Assembly (NCBI GenBank): GCA_964458265.1
Contig: CAYWIF010000002.1
Coordinates: 124,001-188,000, forward strand
Reading direction: 5' to 3'
Length of the DNA stretch: 64,000 nucleotides
Source of the DNA: JAGVSR01 sp964458265
Lineage (GTDB): Bacteria; Pseudomonadota; Alphaproteobacteria; Rhizobiales; Hyphomicrobiaceae
Both the position numbers and the translations under genes were made by a program. Within the stretch, counting starts at the first letter, position 1. The number at the start of each line of letters is the position of its first letter. The notes below the pieces were generated by a model. That model worked only from the letters and a program-made list of their open reading frames with translations, was not told where the DNA came from and searched no databases. Of this stretch, positions 17,774 through 26,583 are shown in pieces.

Positions 17774-19435
17774 ATGGCAACGGCACGCGTTGAGCAGCGC
17801 AGCCCTTCGGATGTGCTTGCGATCTTGGTTGCAGCCTGTTTGACGGCACTAGGATTGACGATCTGGGCGATCTCACCCGACGCCGGCATGTCGTTCCACG
17901 GCTTGGTGTTTGGAGCGGCCGCTGGCGCTTCCGCGCTTTACGTTGCAGGACAACTCTATTCGGGCAGCCCTGACCGCGGAATCGACGCCTCGGGCTATAT
18001 CGATGGGCCCATTCGTTTCGCCACCCTGGCAGCGGTATTCTGGGGGATCGCCGGTTTTCTCGTCGGCGATATCATCGCATGGCAACTCGCTTTTCCGGCT
18101 CTGAACTTCGATTTGCCCTGGACCAGTTTCGGGCGCCTGCGGCCCCTCCATACGTCCGCTGTGATTTTCGCGTTCGGCGGCAACGTGCTGATCGCAACGT
18201 CGCTCTATGTCGTCCAGCGCACGTCTCAGGCGCGTCTGCCGGGGCGTTGGGCGCCGTGGTTTGTGGTCCTCGGCTACAACGTATTCATTGTCATGGCCGG
18301 AACGGGCTATCTGTTCGGCATCACCGGCGGCAAGGAATACGCGGAGCCGGAATGGTACGCCGATCTCTGGCTGGCGGTTGTCTGGGTCGTCTACCTGCTG
18401 GTGTTCCTCGGCACGCTTTGGAAGCGCAAGGAACCGCACATCTACGTCGCGAACTGGTTCTATCTTGCCTTCATCGTGACCGTCGCGATGCTGCATATCG
18501 TCAACAATCTGGCACTGCCGGTGTCATGGCTGGAGCCCAAGAGCTACACGATTTACGCCGGCGTGCAGGATGCAATGACGCAATGGTGGTATGGCCACAA
18601 TGCCGTCGGCTTTTTCCTCACCGCTGGCTTCCTCGGGATTATGTACTACTTCATCCCGAAGCGCGTTGAGCGCCCCGTCTATTCCTATCGCCTGTCGATC
18701 GTTCACTTTTGGACGCTGATCTTCCTCTACATTTGGGCCGGCCCGCATCACCTTCACTACACGGCATTGCCCGAGTGGGCGCAGACACTCGGCATGACGT
18801 TCTCGATCATTCTCTGGATGCCGTCGTGGGGCGGCATGATCAACGGGCTCATGACGCTGTCGGGCGCATGGGACAAGCTGCGCACGGATCCCGTCGTCCG
18901 CCTGCTCGTGGTCTCCGTCGCCTTCTACGGCATGTCGACGTTTGAAGGCCCGCTAATGAGCATCAAGTCCGTCAATGCCCTCTCGCATTACACGGACTGG
19001 ACCATCGGGCACGTCCATTCCGGTGCGCTCGGCTGGGTAGCCATGGTGTCGTTCGGCGCAATCTACTGCCTCGTGCCGTGGCTTTGGAATCGCAAGGCCC
19101 TCTACTCCTCCAAACTTGTCGAATGGCATTTCTGGATCTCGACCATCGGCATCCTGCTCTACATCACTGCCATGTGGGTGTCGGGCATCATGCAAGGTCT
19201 TATGTGGCGTGCCTACGACAAGCTCGGCTTCCTCTCCTACTCGTTCATCGAAACGTCGGAGGCGATGCACCCCTACTACGTCATCCGCGCTGTGGGCGGT
19301 CTCCTGTTCGTCATTGGCTCTCTGATCATGGCCTACAACATCTGGCGCACGGTGCGCGGTGACGAACCCCTCGATGCCCACGATCAACCGCGTGTCGCGG
19401 CAGCCCCCGCGCTCCGCCTGCAAGCTGCCGAGTAG
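17774..19435 (+). CDS. ccoN: cbb3-type cytochrome c oxidase subunit I
   Basis: 553-aa catalytic subunit that reduces oxygen to water at high affinity in the inner membrane. The ATG at 17774 (MATARVEQRS) is used. There are at least twelve TM helices. Heme and copper ligand histidines lie in LRPLHTSAVIFAFGGN, WWYGHNAVGFFLTAGFLG, YIWAGPHHLHYTALPEW and IGHVHSGALGWVAMV. It is the first gene of a rightward operon running to the membrane protein at 26239. The FNR box 80 bases upstream predicts induction at low oxygen. Confidence 0.97.
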   Translation: MATARVEQRSPSDVLAILVAACLTALGLTIWAISPDAGMSFHGLVFGAAAGASALYVAGQLYSGSPDRGIDASGYIDGPIRFATLAAVFWGIAGFLVGDIIAWQLAFPALNFDLPWTSFGRLRPLHTSAVIFAFGGNVLIATSLYVVQRTSQARLPGRWAPWFVVLGYNVFIVMAGTGYLFGITGGKEYAEPEWYADLWLAVVWVVYLLVFLGTLWKRKEPHIYVANWFYLAFIVTVAMLHIVNNLALPVSWLEPKSYTIYAGVQDAMTQWWYGHNAVGFFLTAGFLGIMYYFIPKRVERPVYSYRLSIVHFWTLIFLYIWAGPHHLHYTALPEWAQTLGMTFSIILWMPSWGGMINGLMTLSGAWDKLRTDPVVRLLVVSVAFYGMSTFEGPLMSIKSVNALSHYTDWTIGHVHSGALGWVAMVSFGAIYCLVPWLWNRKALYSSKLVEWHFWISTIGILLYITAMWVSGIMQGLMWRAYDKLGFLSYSFIETSEAMHPYYVIRAVGGLLFVIGSLIMAYNIWRTVRGDEPLDAHDQPRVAAAPALRLQAAE

Positions 19436-19445
19436 AGGTCAAGCC

Positions 19446-20171
19446 ATGGATCACGGTGTTCTCGAACGCAACTCGATGCTGTTGCTTGTGTGTGCGCTGA
19501 TTGTGGTTTCGATCGGCGGCATTGTGCAGATCGCGCCACTGTTTTGGATCGACTCGACTATCGAGAAGGTCAAAGGCATGCGCCCTTACGCGCCACTCGA
19601 ACTGGCCGGCCGCGATATCTACGTGCGCGAAGGTTGCTACAATTGCCATAGCCAGATGATCCGGACACTCAAGGATGAAGTCGAGCGCTACGGGCACTAC
19701 TCACTCGCCGCTGAGAGCATGTACGATCACCCATTCCAATGGGGCTCGAAGCGCACCGGGCCGGACCTCGCGCGAGTCGGCGGCAAATACTCCGATCAAT
19801 GGCACGTCGAGCACTTGAAAGACCCCCGCGCCGTGGTAAGCGGCAGCATCATGCCCGGCTACCCGTGGCTGTCTGACGCGAAGGTCGACGGCGAGCAAAT
19901 TTCGCGGCGCATGGCAACGCTGAAGGCCATCGGCGTGCCCTACAGCGACGAGATGATTGCATCCGCCAAGACCGACTTTGCAGCGCAGACATCGCCGGAT
20001 GCTGAAACCGTGAAAGCCTTCCTCAATCGCTATCCAAAGGCACGCACCGGCAATTTCGACGGCGTCGATGGCGAACCCACGGAGATGGATGCCATGGTCG
20101 CTTACCTGCAAATGCTCGGCACGCTGGTTGATTTCGCAAGCTTCGATGCCGCCGGACCGAACTTGAGGTGA
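19446..20171 (+). CDS. ccoO: cbb3-type cytochrome c oxidase subunit II (monoheme c)
   Basis: 241-aa membrane-anchored c-type cytochrome that passes electrons to CcoN. An N-terminal TM helix (about residues 10-32, LLLVCALIVVSIGGIVQIAP) precedes the CXXCH heme site in REGCYNCHSQMIRT. GSIMPGYPWL supplies a candidate methionine ligand. Start MDHGVLERNSM at 19446 lies ten bases after the ccoN stop, so the two are cotranscribed. It is of normal length for the family. Confidence 0.96.
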   Translation: MDHGVLERNSMLLLVCALIVVSIGGIVQIAPLFWIDSTIEKVKGMRPYAPLELAGRDIYVREGCYNCHSQMIRTLKDEVERYGHYSLAAESMYDHPFQWGSKRTGPDLARVGGKYSDQWHVEHLKDPRAVVSGSIMPGYPWLSDAKVDGEQISRRMATLKAIGVPYSDEMIASAKTDFAAQTSPDAETVKAFLNRYPKARTGNFDGVDGEPTEMDAMVAYLQMLGTLVDFASFDAAGPNLR

Positions 20172-20176
20172 AGGCC

Positions 20177-20347
20177 ATGACATACGAAACCATCGCCACG
20201 TTCAGCCAAGTCGCCTCGCTCCTCATCTTTATTGCACTCTTTGTCGTGGTGCTCGTCTACGCGCTGCATCCTCGCAATTCCGAACGGTTCCGCAAAGCGT
20301 CGCGTGCCGCACTGGACACAACGAACAGCCAATCAGACCCGCGGTGA
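20177..20347 (+). CDS. ccoQ: cbb3-type oxidase small subunit
   Basis: 56-aa single-TM protein (MTYETIATFSQVASLLIFIA, then LFVVVLVYALHPRN). CcoQ stabilises the cbb3 complex. It begins five bases after ccoO, with AAGG as ribosome binding site. Its TGA overlaps a GTG that could start ccoP. Confidence 0.93.
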   Translation: MTYETIATFSQVASLLIFIALFVVVLVYALHPRNSERFRKASRAALDTTNSQSDPR

Positions 20348-20352
20348 AATCC

Positions 20353-21225
20353 ATGACGCATGACAACAACATCGATCGCGTCACGGGTGTGGCAACCACC
20401 GGGCACGTTTGGGATGGCGATTTGAAAGAACTGAACAAACCCCTGCCGCGTTGGTGGCTCTATACCTTCTACGCCACGATCGTCTGGGGAATCGGCTACT
20501 GCATCGCCTATCCCGCTTGGCCGACGCTGACGAGTTATACGACCGGCGTACTTGGCTACAACCAGCGCACGGCAGTGACGATTGACATTGCCGAAGGCAA
20601 AGCGGATCAGGAAAGGTATCTGACCGCGATCGGCGAAACGCCGCTCGACGAGATCTCGAAACACGCCGATCTTGCCAACTTTGCGCGCGCCGGCGGGGCC
20701 GCAGTCTTCGGCACGAATTGCAGCGGCTGTCATGGCCGCGCCGGACAAGGCGCCAAGGGCTATCCAAATCTGCTCGATGACGATTGGCTTTGGGGCGGCA
20801 CTCTGGCCGACATTCAAGCCACCATTGTCGGTGGCATTCGCTCCGGCCATCCGGAGGCACGGGACTTTGCCATGCCGAGGTTCGGCCTCGACCAAATTCT
20901 GACACCGGCGGAAATCGGCGACGCTGCGGAATATGTTCTCACGCTCTCGGGCAAGAGCATGGATGCGGCGGCCGCAAAGCGCGGAGCTGAAATCTTCGCT
21001 GCGCAGTGCGCCGCATGCCACGGCGAAAACGGAACGGGCAACCAGGCCATGGGTGCGCCGAATCTCACAGATCCGATCTGGCTCTACGGCGGTGAGAAGG
21101 AAAACGTTGCGGAAACCATCACGACCGGACGCGGTGGCGTGATGCCGAGTTGGGATGGGCGCCTCGATCCGGCAACAATCAAAATGCTCGCCGTCTACGT
21201 GCACGGTCTCGGTGGTGGACAGTAG
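20353..21225 (+). CDS. ccoP: cbb3-type cytochrome c oxidase subunit III (diheme c)
   Basis: 290-aa electron-entry subunit. It has a short N-terminal soluble part (GHVWDGDLKELNKPLPRWW, typical of FixP_N), a TM helix (about residues 35-55, LYTFYATIVWGIGYCIAYP), and two cytochrome c domains with CSGCH (TNCSGCHGRAG) and CAACH (AQCAACHGENG). FAMPRFG and GVMPSW give likely methionine ligands. The ATG at 20353 is used; a GTG at 20344 overlapping the ccoQ stop (GTGA) is an equally possible start. Confidence 0.96.
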   Translation: MTHDNNIDRVTGVATTGHVWDGDLKELNKPLPRWWLYTFYATIVWGIGYCIAYPAWPTLTSYTTGVLGYNQRTAVTIDIAEGKADQERYLTAIGETPLDEISKHADLANFARAGGAAVFGTNCSGCHGRAGQGAKGYPNLLDDDWLWGGTLADIQATIVGGIRSGHPEARDFAMPRFGLDQILTPAEIGDAAEYVLTLSGKSMDAAAAKRGAEIFAAQCAACHGENGTGNQAMGAPNLTDPIWLYGGEKENVAETITTGRGGVMPSWDGRLDPATIKMLAVYVHGLGGGQ

Positions 21226-21245
21226 GGGCAGAGCGAGTGAGCGCC

Positions 21246-22745
21246 ATGCACACGCCCAAACACGATAACCAATTCATCATCGATGATGGCGTGCCGCAGG
21301 CTGTGGATGTCACCGCCGTCAACCGGCGTGCGGATCGCAACTTGTATGCGACGCGCCAGAAGATCTATCCGAAACTCGTGCATGGAAGCTTCCGCCGCAT
21401 CAAGTGGGGGCTGCTGTTCGCAACGCTCGGCATCTACTACATGATCCCCTGGGTCCGCTGGGAGCGCGGCCCGGGCATGCCCACGCAAGCGGTCCTGCTC
21501 GACATGGAACACGAGCGGTTCTTCCTGTTCGGGCTCGAAATCTGGCCACAGGAGTTCTACTTCGTCACCGGTTTGCTGGTGCTTGCGGCACTGTCGCTCT
21601 ATCTCGTCACGGCACTCGCCGGCCGCGTCTGGTGCGGATACTTCTGTCCACAAACGGTGTGGACCGATTTGATGGTCGCCGTTGAGCGTTTCTGGCAGGG
21701 CGACCGCAGCGAACGCATCCGCCTCGACAAGGAGCCGTGGGGCGCACGCAAGCTCTATAAAAAGTCGATGACGCATGCGAGCTGGCTTCTGATCGCGATG
21801 GCGACCGGCGGCGCCTTCGTCTTCTACTTCGCCGACGCGCCAACACTTGCCGGCCAGCTTCTAACCGGCACGGCACCCGAACCCGCCTACATCTTCATCG
21901 CCATCCTAACCTTCACGACCTATCTGCTCGGCGGCATCGCGCGTGAACAGGTCTGCATTTACATGTGCCCATGGCCGCGCATCCAAGGCGCCATGATCGA
22001 CAAGGACTCGTTCCTGGTTTCATACCGCGATGGGCGGGGCGAACCGCGCGGACCGATGCAAAAGCATGCAGCCGTTCAAACCAACGGCGACTGCATCGAT
22101 TGCAAGGCCTGCATCGCCGTATGCCCGATGGGAATCGACATCCGGGATGGCGCACAACTGGAGTGCATCCAATGCGCGCTTTGCATCGATGCCTGCAACG
22201 ACATCATGGCGAAGATCAACCGCCCCCGGAACCTGATCGGATACGCGACCATCGCCGGGCTCGCGGCGGAGCTAAACGGCCAGACATCGCCGCCGCGCTT
22301 GGCGCGCCCGCGCACGATGCTGTACGCCGGATTGATCGCCGTCGTCGGCCTCATCATGCTCGCGGCACTGCAAGCGCGCAGCACCCTCGAACTCAATGTC
22401 CTTGCCGACCGCAATCCGCTGTTCGTCCGCCTGAAAGATGGCGGCATCCGCAACGGCTACACTTTGAAAATCTCCAATAAAACGCAGGCGACGAAAGTCT
22501 TCCATATTAAGCTCGAAAACCTCGACGGCGCGCATCTGGCCCTCGAGCCACAAGAGAACGCGACCACGCCCTCCATCACTGTTCCGCCCGACGCCGTCAG
22601 CGATGTTCGCGCCTTCGTTTCAATACCCCCATCCGCGCTGAAGATCTTCAACACGGATGCGCATCCATTCCAGCTGGTCGTGGAAGACCCCGCTGGCGGA
22701 ACCGAATCCCGGCGCGGCGCGAGCTTCAGGATGCCCAAACCATGA
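21246..22745 (+). CDS. ccoG: cbb3 oxidase accessory iron-sulfur protein (FixG/RdxA)
   Basis: 499-aa membrane protein with two ferredoxin-type 4Fe-4S motifs, CIDCKACIAVCPMGIDI and CIQCALCIDACND. Further cysteines lie in VWCGYFCPQTVW and CIYMCPWPRIQGAM. There are about five TM helices and a C-terminal Ig-like periplasmic domain. CcoG reduces Cu(II) for the assembly of the cbb3 copper centre. The start MHTPKHDNQF at 21246 is used since upstream codons fall within ccoP. The stop overlaps ccoH (ATGA). Confidence 0.95.
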   Translation: MHTPKHDNQFIIDDGVPQAVDVTAVNRRADRNLYATRQKIYPKLVHGSFRRIKWGLLFATLGIYYMIPWVRWERGPGMPTQAVLLDMEHERFFLFGLEIWPQEFYFVTGLLVLAALSLYLVTALAGRVWCGYFCPQTVWTDLMVAVERFWQGDRSERIRLDKEPWGARKLYKKSMTHASWLLIAMATGGAFVFYFADAPTLAGQLLTGTAPEPAYIFIAILTFTTYLLGGIAREQVCIYMCPWPRIQGAMIDKDSFLVSYRDGRGEPRGPMQKHAAVQTNGDCIDCKACIAVCPMGIDIRDGAQLECIQCALCIDACNDIMAKINRPRNLIGYATIAGLAAELNGQTSPPRLARPRTMLYAGLIAVVGLIMLAALQARSTLELNVLADRNPLFVRLKDGGIRNGYTLKISNKTQATKVFHIKLENLDGAHLALEPQENATTPSITVPPDAVSDVRAFVSIPPSALKIFNTDAHPFQLVVEDPAGGTESRRGASFRMPKP

Positions 22746-23245
22746 CACCGCTAGCCCACTCAAGGTCGCATGAATTGACGGGCCGTCACGCCTTCGGGAT
22801 TTTCTTCGGACTTTTCGCAATCGTCTCGGCGGTGAACGGCATCTTCGTGTACCGGGCGCTCTCGACGAATACCGGCGTCGTCGCAATCGAGCCCTACCGC
22901 AAAGGCCTCAACTACGGCGAGCGCATCGCCGCGGACGAGCGCCAGCATGCGCTCGGCTGGCAAAGCCAAATCGCGCTCAACGCCGATGGCTCACGCATCA
23001 CAGCGGCGTTGCGCACTGCTGACGGCCAACCGCTGACCAAGCTTGAGGTATCCGCCAACATCGGGCGGCCCGCCACGGTAATCGAGGACGAGACGGTCAC
23101 CCTGCTTGAAATATCGCCGGGGGCCTACGAAGCACCTCTGCGCGCCGGCAAGGCGGGCGCCTACATCGCTGACCTCACGGTTCGCAACCCCGCCGGCACA
23201 ACACCCGTCTATCGCACACGGAGCCGCCTATGGGTGAGACCTTAG
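22742..23245 (+). CDS. ccoH: FixH family cbb3 assembly protein
   Basis: 167-aa protein with a short cytoplasmic N terminus, one TM helix (about residues 17-37, AFGIFFGLFAIVSAVNGIFVY) and a periplasmic FixH domain with EPYRKGLNYGERI and LRTADGQPLT. CcoH/FixH is needed for stable assembly of the cbb3 oxidase. It overlaps ccoG by four bases and ccoI by sixteen. Confidence 0.93.
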   Translation: MTPLAHSRSHELTGRHAFGIFFGLFAIVSAVNGIFVYRALSTNTGVVAIEPYRKGLNYGERIAADERQHALGWQSQIALNADGSRITAALRTADGQPLTKLEVSANIGRPATVIEDETVTLLEISPGAYEAPLRAGKAGAYIADLTVRNPAGTTPVYRTRSRLWVRP

Positions 23246-25437
23246 TTCTCGGCGACGATCTTCGCCGCGTCTCCAACACGGACCTGGCGCCGGCAACCTG
23301 CAACGAAACCGTGAACCTCGCCGTTGACGGCATGCATTGTGGCGCCTGCATGCGCACCGTCGAAGACACGCTCGGTGCGTTGCCCGGCGTATCCTTGGCG
23401 CGCGTCAATCTATCGACCCGGCGCGCGCTCGTCGCCATCGATGCGAACCGCATCACCTCCGAGCGCTTGATCGAAGCGCTGGCAAAGCGCGGCTACACAG
23501 CCGTCGAACTGCGCGACATGGAGCGACACACGTTCTCATCGTCACATGATGATTTGCTTCGCCGTCTGGGCGTTGCCGGCTTCGCGGCCATGAACATCAT
23601 GCTGCTGTCCGTGTCCGTCTGGTCGGGCACAAACACAGACATGGACAGCTCTGTTCAGACGCTGTTCCACTGGCTCTCCGCACTGATCGCTCTTCCCGCG
23701 GTCGCCTACGCCGGGCAACCGTTCTTCGGCTCGGCGCTCAAGGCCCTGAAACATCGCCACTTGAACATGGACGTGCCGATCTCGCTCGGTGTCATCCTGG
23801 CGACAGGCATGAGCATCTACCAGACGCTACGCGGCAGCGAGCAGATCTACTTCGATGCCGCCATCACGTTGCTCGCCTTTCTGTTGCTCGGCCGCCTGCT
23901 CGACGAACAAATGCGCGCGAAGGCAACCAGCGCCGCAGGCAACCTCCTCGGACTGAAATCGGTGTCCGCGAGTGTCATACATCAAGACGGGACCGTCGCG
24001 CGCGTGCCCGTGAAGGCGATCGAACCTGGCATGCGCGTGATAGCGACGATCGGTGAGCGAATTCCGGCCGATGGCCGTGTCGTCCAAGGTGACAGCGAAA
24101 TCGATCAAAGCCTCATCACCGGCGAAAGCATTCCGCACAAGGTTCAATGCGGCGATCAGGTCTATGCGGGCACGATCAATCTCGGTCAAAGCCTCATTAT
24201 CGAGGTGACGCGCCGCGATGCAAATTCGCTTCTGAGCGAAATCGCGCAGCTCATGTCGGCGGCGGAACAGAATCGCGGCCTCTATGTTCGGCTCGCGGAC
24301 AAAGCGGCGCAACTGTATGCACCGGCTGTGCATAGTCTCGGTCTCTCCACGTTCGTCGGATGGTTGGCGATGGGCCATCCGTGGCAAGACGCACTCACGG
24401 CTGCGATCGCCGTTCTGATCATCACCTGCCCGTGTGCGTTGGCCCTTGCTGTGCCCGCTGTACAAGTCGCCGCCGCAAGCCGGCTGTTCTCCAAAGGCAT
24501 CATTTTGAAAGCCGCCGATGGCCTCGAACGGCTCGCGGAAGCCGATACGGTGGTGTTCGACAAGACTGGAACTCTCACAATAGGCCAGCCGCGCCTCGCC
24601 AATGGCGATGCCGTGAGCGACGAAACCTTGGCAAGCGCGGCCTCGCTCGCTGCCGCCAGCCGCCATCCCTATGCCCGCGCCGTGGTGGCGGCCGCCGAAG
24701 CGCGCCAACTGAGTATCCCGCTATTGGATTCCGTTCAGGAAGTTTCCGGGTCGGGATTGCTTCGGGTCACCGCTGACGGCGAGCAGCGTCTGGGCTCCGC
24801 CAGTTGGTGTGGGATCACAACAAAGCTCGCTGACACGCCGGCGCTTTGGTTCAAGCCGCACACCGGCAACGCGGTGGCGTTGCAATTCAAGGATGAAATC
24901 CGCAGCGATGGCGCGGCCGTCGTCGCGGCTCTGAACAGCGCCGGGTTCCGCGTCGAGCTTCTATCGGGTGACGCGACAGCCGAGGTTGCCCGTCTCGCAC
25001 AACAAGCCGGCATTGCGTCATACTTTGGCGAACAGCGCCCGGAACAGAAAATCTCGCATCTCGAAAGGCTGAAAGCCCAGGGCCGCAAGGTCTTGATGGT
25101 CGGCGATGGCTTGAACGATGCGCCGGCGCTCGCCGCCGCCCACGCGTCTCTCTCGCCTGCCCACGCGACGGATATCGCCCAGACCGCTTCTGATGCGATT
25201 TTCCAAGGCAGTCGTCTCGCGCCCGTCATCGAGGCGATTGCCGTCGCACAGGGTGCGCGGCGCCTGGCTTTGCAGAATTTCGCGCTCGCCATCGCCTACA
25301 ACATCGTCTTTGTGCCATTGGCGATGGCCGGGCTCGTCACCCCGCTCATCGCCGCGATCGCGATGTCGGCATCGTCCATCACGGTCACGGCCAATGCCGT
25401 GAGGCTTCGCACGCAAAACCTAAAGGTGTCGGCATGA
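23230..25437 (+). CDS. ccoI: Copper-transporting P-type ATPase for cbb3 assembly (FixI)
   Basis: 735-aa P1B-type ATPase. An N-terminal heavy-metal-associated domain (GMHCGACMRTVED, Cys 37 and 40) is followed by membrane helices. The actuator motif ITGESIP lies near residue 297, the TM metal site ITCPCALALAVP near 398-409, the phosphorylation site DKTGTLT near 443, and GDGLNDAPAL near 624. CcoI moves copper to the periplasm for CcoN. It overlaps ccoH by 16 bases and ccoS by four, consistent with tight translational coupling. Confidence 0.96.
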   Translation: MGETLVLGDDLRRVSNTDLAPATCNETVNLAVDGMHCGACMRTVEDTLGALPGVSLARVNLSTRRALVAIDANRITSERLIEALAKRGYTAVELRDMERHTFSSSHDDLLRRLGVAGFAAMNIMLLSVSVWSGTNTDMDSSVQTLFHWLSALIALPAVAYAGQPFFGSALKALKHRHLNMDVPISLGVILATGMSIYQTLRGSEQIYFDAAITLLAFLLLGRLLDEQMRAKATSAAGNLLGLKSVSASVIHQDGTVARVPVKAIEPGMRVIATIGERIPADGRVVQGDSEIDQSLITGESIPHKVQCGDQVYAGTINLGQSLIIEVTRRDANSLLSEIAQLMSAAEQNRGLYVRLADKAAQLYAPAVHSLGLSTFVGWLAMGHPWQDALTAAIAVLIITCPCALALAVPAVQVAAASRLFSKGIILKAADGLERLAEADTVVFDKTGTLTIGQPRLANGDAVSDETLASAASLAAASRHPYARAVVAAAEARQLSIPLLDSVQEVSGSGLLRVTADGEQRLGSASWCGITTKLADTPALWFKPHTGNAVALQFKDEIRSDGAAVVAALNSAGFRVELLSGDATAEVARLAQQAGIASYFGEQRPEQKISHLERLKAQGRKVLMVGDGLNDAPALAAAHASLSPAHATDIAQTASDAIFQGSRLAPVIEAIAVAQGARRLALQNFALAIAYNIVFVPLAMAGLVTPLIAAIAMSASSITVTANAVRLRTQNLKVSA

Positions 25438-25583
25438 CGGCGCTCGCCTGGCTCATTCCATGCGCACTTTTTCTAGGGGCCTTAGGGCTCGCAGGATTCC
25501 TGTGGTCGCTCAAAACGCGCCAATACGACGATCTTGACGGCGCTTCGTGGCGTGCGCTCGGCGACGAGAAGCCGAAGGGATAG
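25434..25583 (+). CDS. ccoS: cbb3 oxidase maturation protein
   Basis: 49-aa protein with one TM helix (LAWLIPCALFLGALGLAGFLW) and the family-typical tail RQYDDLDGASWRAL. CcoS is needed for insertion of cofactors into the cbb3 oxidase. The start overlaps the ccoI stop in ATGA. Confidence 0.94.
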   Translation: MTALAWLIPCALFLGALGLAGFLWSLKTRQYDDLDGASWRALGDEKPKG

Positions 25584-25585
25584 TG

Positions 25586-26239
25586 ATGGCATCGTTGCTG
25601 GCGAGTTTCACCGGCGGACTGTTGCTCGGGTTGGCAGGTGCGGTGCACTGCGCGTGCATGTGCGGCGGCATCGCCATGACGGCACTGTCGATATCGGGTG
25701 CAAAAACACCCGGCGAGAAGCTCCGCTTTCTGCTTCGTGCCCAAATCGGAAGGATCGGCGTCTATATGATCGCCGGCGGCGTCCTCGCTGGCACGGCGGA
25801 CGTGACTCTCAATTTCGCTTCAGCCGGCGATGCTCATCGCATCATGCAATTGGCGGCAGCAGCCTTCATGATGTGGACCGGCTTATCTCTGGCGGGGCTT
25901 GCTCCAGCCTTTGCGTTGCCCGTCCGCGCTACGCGCTTGCGGTTTCCTCCGTCTCTTGCCGGCGCGGCCTGGGGATTTTTTGCGTGCCCCATGGTTTATG
26001 CAGCCCTGTTTTCGGCGTCCTTGACAGGAACCCCCATCGCAGGAAGCGCTTGGATGGCAGGTTTTGGCCTTGGCACAATTGCGCCCGTCACACTGGCAGC
26101 GCTCGGACTGTCTCAGATGACGCGCTTTAAGTCATCGCACGCCATGCAAGTTGTATTCGGCTTGTCGATCGCCGCGTTCGGAGTCCTGAGCGCCGGCATA
26201 ACGGCGCCGGCACTGGCCTTCCTCTGCCGGTCGATGTGA
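25586..26239 (+). CDS. TauE/SafE-like (DsbD_2/UreH-type) membrane protein of the cbb3 operon
   Basis: 217-aa protein with six predicted TM helices. The first carries GAVHCACMCGGIAM, the HCxxMCGG motif of the UreH-like transmembrane family often found beside ccoS. It begins two bases after ccoS, so it is the last gene of the operon. Members of this family are thought to move metal ions or electrons across the membrane in cytochrome oxidase assembly; the motif cysteines and histidine could bind copper. The 'sulfite exporter' label used in databases is not supported by sequence. Confidence 0.87.
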   Translation: MASLLASFTGGLLLGLAGAVHCACMCGGIAMTALSISGAKTPGEKLRFLLRAQIGRIGVYMIAGGVLAGTADVTLNFASAGDAHRIMQLAAAAFMMWTGLSLAGLAPAFALPVRATRLRFPPSLAGAAWGFFACPMVYAALFSASLTGTPIAGSAWMAGFGLGTIAPVTLAALGLSQMTRFKSSHAMQVVFGLSIAAFGVLSAGITAPALAFLCRSM

Positions 26240-26583
26240 GACGGAATCCGGGAGCAGGCTAAGCCTGCATTTCGATAGCCTCGCACCCAACCGCACCAAC
26301 ACCACGCGCCGCGACGTTGCGAAAGTTCTCGCATTCGTGACGCGCCTGTTCCCCGCGGAACTGCCACCCACGTGATCTCCTGTCATTCTGCATGTTGACT
26401 GGCGGACAATGTCCGGCCGGCGCAGTGGATATTTTTTTCCACTGCGACCGTGCCGCTTTGCCGGCAACCGCAGCCCGCCGGGGCTGGCGATCCAGGTGCC
26501 TTAACATGAGCCGCCCATGCGAGGACCGCAGCCTCCCCTCGCCCGCAGATGGTGCCGCTCTTTCGCAAGTCTGGAGACGACCC
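26240..26583. other. Intergenic region with two inverted repeats
   Basis: About 344 bases after the cbb3 operon. GCAGGC-TAA-GCCTGC (26254-26268) is a weak hairpin that may end the operon. CGCAGTGGA / TCCACTGCG (26421-26446) is a perfect 9-bp stem with a T-rich loop, not a normal terminator. There is no convincing gene. Confidence 0.5.

Noticed and set aside
25586..26239. Reading the last gene of the cbb3 operon as a sulfite exporter
   Set aside because: The HCxxMCGG motif and location in the operon point to metal or electron handling; nothing supports sulfite.
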